Source: Campylobacter sp. UBA1713
GTDB lineage: Bacteria; Campylobacterota; Campylobacteria; Campylobacterales; Campylobacteraceae
DNA: 6,070 nucleotides
Reading direction: 5' to 3'
Assembly (NCBI GenBank): GCA_002317305.1
Contig: DCIZ01000058.1
Location: 1-6,070 of the forward strand
Shown here: positions 4,879 to 6,070 of the stretch, in pieces
How positions within the stretch are numbered: the first letter of the stretch is position 1
Layout of the letters: each line of letters opens with the position of its first letter
Notes under the pieces: generated by a model
What the model saw: only the letters and a program-made list of their open reading frames with translations
Database searches by the model: none
Told to the model about the DNA's origin: nothing
Made by a program: the position numbers and the translations under genes

Positions 4879-5032
4879 CGCCATCATTCGCAAGCACTGC
4901 GAAAGCCCGCCGAAGAATCCGCTGCTTTTTGAGTGATGTAGAATCGTTAAATTCACAAAAAAGTAAATTTATAAAGATTCTATTCCCTTACATTTCAGGG
5001 GATTCTTCGGGCTTACGCCCTCAGAATGACGG
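4879..5032. mobile_element. MITE-like or paired-REP element, copy 3
   Basis: A decayed reverse A module (4879-4925, CGCCATCATTCGCAAGC to CCGAAGAATCC) faces a compact forward one (4996-5032). The AT-rich centre GAATCGTTAAATTCAC, A-run, GTAAATTT and AAAGATTCTATTCCC aligns with the centre of copy 2. The forward arm folds neatly: ATTCT (5002-5006) pairs with AGAAT (5023-5027), and inside it GGGC (5009-5012) pairs with GCCC (5017-5020) around TTAC. It contains no gene and ends 25 bp from the lpxC stop codon. Confidence 0.65.
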
Positions 5033-5057
5033 CATAGTTTTTCATAAAACCAAAACA

Positions 5058-5945
5058 TCACGCCAAAGATTTTGCATATTCTCTCTCTAGTTCAGGCTCG
5101 CTAAGCACGACTATCTCGTAGTTTTTCTCATCTGCAAGGACAGCTTTTGTAAGCTTATGATTCAGGTCATGGCTACCTGCAAAAGCCTCATAGTCGCCTA
5201 TCATAGAGCACCCAAGCAAACTCAAATCACCGATGGCATCGAGAATTTTGTGCCTGACAAATTCGTTTTCAAAGCGAAGTCCGTCAGGATTTAGGACTTT
5301 GCCGTTGTCAATTACGACTGCATTGTCAAGACTTCCGCCAAGTGCTAGCCCGATGGAGTTAAGTCGCTGAACATCTTGCAAAAAGCCAAAAGTTCGCGCA
5401 CGTGCTATTTGGTTAATGAAATTTTCTCGTGAAAACTCAAAAATATAGCTCTGTTCGCCTATCGCCTCGTCTTTAAATTTAATGGTGTAGTTAAATTTAG
5501 GGCTTTTGCTCGGCATCACCTTTACATATTTGTCGCCCTCTTTGACCTCCACCTCTCGCTTAATGACGATGACCGCCTTTTCAGCATCTAGTTCCACGCG
5601 CCCCGCTTCGTCAAGCAACATGCAAAAACTCACCGCACTGCCGTCCATCACAGGCACTTCGTTTGCGTCTACAATAACACGAATGTTGTCAATGCCATAC
5701 CCGCTAATCGCCGCCATAAGATGCTCGATGGTGCTAACCGTCCCCTTTTCGTTGCCTACCACCGTCGCCATCTGTGTGTTTACAACGTTTTTTGGCTCAG
5801 CCCTAAAACTCGCCCCCACGTCGCTTCTGTAAAAAACGACACCGCTGTTTGCCTCTAGCGGTTCTAAAATGAGCCGAATCGGCTCGCCTTTGTGTAGCCC
5901 GATTCCAACGCTCTCAACGCGTTTTGCTATTGTTGTCTGTTTCAT
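5058..5945 (-). CDS. lpxC: UDP-3-O-acyl-N-acetylglucosamine deacetylase
   Basis: This 295-residue zinc amidase catalyses the committed step of lipid A synthesis, removing acetate from UDP-3-O-acyl-GlcNAc in the cytoplasm, so the organism makes lipopolysaccharide or lipooligosaccharide. The N-terminus KQTTIAKRVESVGIGLHKGE is typical. Zinc ligands and catalytic residues fit the family: E74-H75 in STIEHLMAA, H232 and D236 in RHKILDAIGD, and H259 in GSHDLNH. The last three lie six residues before their E. coli counterparts H238, D242 and H265. ARARTFGF (181-188) is a conserved core motif. The length is normal (E. coli 305). A GAAAGAG-like ribosome binding site sits about 5 nt before the ATG. A short ORF upstream overlaps its first 32 nt. 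Nothing is odd in the protein itself. Confidence 0.98.
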   Translation of the reverse strand: MKQTTIAKRVESVGIGLHKGEPIRLILEPLEANSGVVFYRSDVGASFRAEPKNVVNTQMATVVGNEKGTVSTIEHLMAAISGYGIDNIRVIVDANEVPVMDGSAVSFCMLLDEAGRVELDAEKAVIVIKREVEVKEGDKYVKVMPSKSPKFNYTIKFKDEAIGEQSYIFEFSRENFINQIARARTFGFLQDVQRLNSIGLALGGSLDNAVVIDNGKVLNPDGLRFENEFVRHKILDAIGDLSLLGCSMIGDYEAFAGSHDLNHKLTKAVLADEKNYEIVVLSEPELEREYAKSLA

Positions 5946-6048
5946 CTAAACTCTTTCTATGTAAATTTAGGGCACCTCTAAAAAACCATTTAACTGAATT
6001 TGGTGGCTTGCTTTTTTGTTTGTGTTTCACAGAAGCTTCGCTTTGCAT
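5914..6048 (-). CDS. Possible 44-residue basic small protein upstream of lpxC
   Basis: An ATG at 6046-6048 follows TAAGG with 7 nt spacing, a good ribosome binding site. The frame runs 44 codons (starting MQSEASVKHKQKSKPPNS, then VKWFFRGALNLHRKSL) and ends at TGA 5914-5916, 32 nt inside lpxC. An in-frame TAA lies four codons upstream of the ATG, so this is not the tail of a longer gene in that frame. The product is basic and has no motif I recognise. It may be a real small protein, a leader that couples translation into lpxC, or chance. Confidence 0.25.
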   Translation of the reverse strand: MQSEASVKHKQKSKPPNSVKWFFRGALNLHRKSLDETDNNSKTR

Positions 6049-6070
6049 ATTTTTACCTTAAAATTCGTCA

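Larger units (their letters stand above)
4753..5057. other. Intergenic region between tRNA-Gln and lpxC
   Basis: The first 125 bp (4753-4878) appear non-repetitive and should hold the tRNA promoter. The rest is the third inverted-repeat element (4879-5032) and 25 bp leading to the lpxC stop. A plus-strand frame at 4839-5090 crosses the element and the end of lpxC in antisense and shows only repeat-derived sequence, so I do not call it. No intrinsic terminator with a T-run is seen after lpxC. Confidence 0.75.

Noticed and set aside
5008..5032. Intrinsic terminator after lpxC formed by module A
   Set aside because: The hairpin is sound but is followed on the minus strand by AATCCCCTG rather than a T-run.
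6027..6070. Tail of an upstream gene at the right edge
   Set aside because: Two frames reach the edge (stops at 6058-6060 and 6027-6029), but too few codons are visible to choose between them or to identify a product.

Overview
The window looks like chromosomal DNA from a Campylobacter-type member of the Campylobacterota. The MTA/SAH (aminofutalosine) nucleosidase resembles the Campylobacter family members I remember. Words built on AAATTTG are very common, as in that genus, and the tRNA-Gln carries the U1-A72 pair expected where Gln-tRNA is made by amidation. The species cannot be named from the sequence alone. The GC content looks intermediate rather than very low, which fits the oral or enteric non-jejuni campylobacters better than C. 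jejuni; this is an impression, not a calculation.

All confident genes read on the minus strand. From right to left (the direction of transcription) they are: lpxC (lipid A synthesis), a tRNA-Gln with anticodon CTG, thiH (tyrosine lyase for thiamine thiazole), a threonine dehydratase with a C-terminal ACT domain (ilvA type), and the nucleosidase mtnN/pfs/mqnB. A possible 44-codon ORF with a good ribosome binding site precedes and overlaps lpxC. The tRNA and thiH are only 19 nt apart and may share a transcript. The other genes are unrelated housekeeping functions separated by wide gaps, so this is not a pathway operon.

The unusual part is the intergenic DNA: 683 bp between mtnN and ilvA, 783 bp between ilvA and thiH, and about 300 bp between the tRNA and lpxC. 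Nearly all of it is a mosaic of repeat modules that I call A, B and C. Module A is an imperfect hairpin of about 45 bp with outer arms CAGGGGATTCTTC and CAGAATGACGG (nine copies, both orientations). Pairs of inverted A copies with an AT-rich centre form three elements of about 155 bp (880-1034, 3109-3270, 4879-5032), one in each gap, resembling MITEs or paired REP sequences. Module B is an AT-rich palindromic block ending in runs of a 7-bp GCATTCT/GCATTCC unit; three copies share a 50-nt identical core. Module C is a GC-rich hairpin plus a terminator-like stem, present once on each side of ilvA in opposite orientation.

As a result ilvA lies between long direct repeats offset by 2237 bp and also between inverted C copies, an arrangement open to deletion, duplication or inversion. 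No transposase, CRISPR array, phage gene or defence gene is visible. The repeat mosaic is the only candidate for something undescribed, and it may be a known repeat family of this genus.
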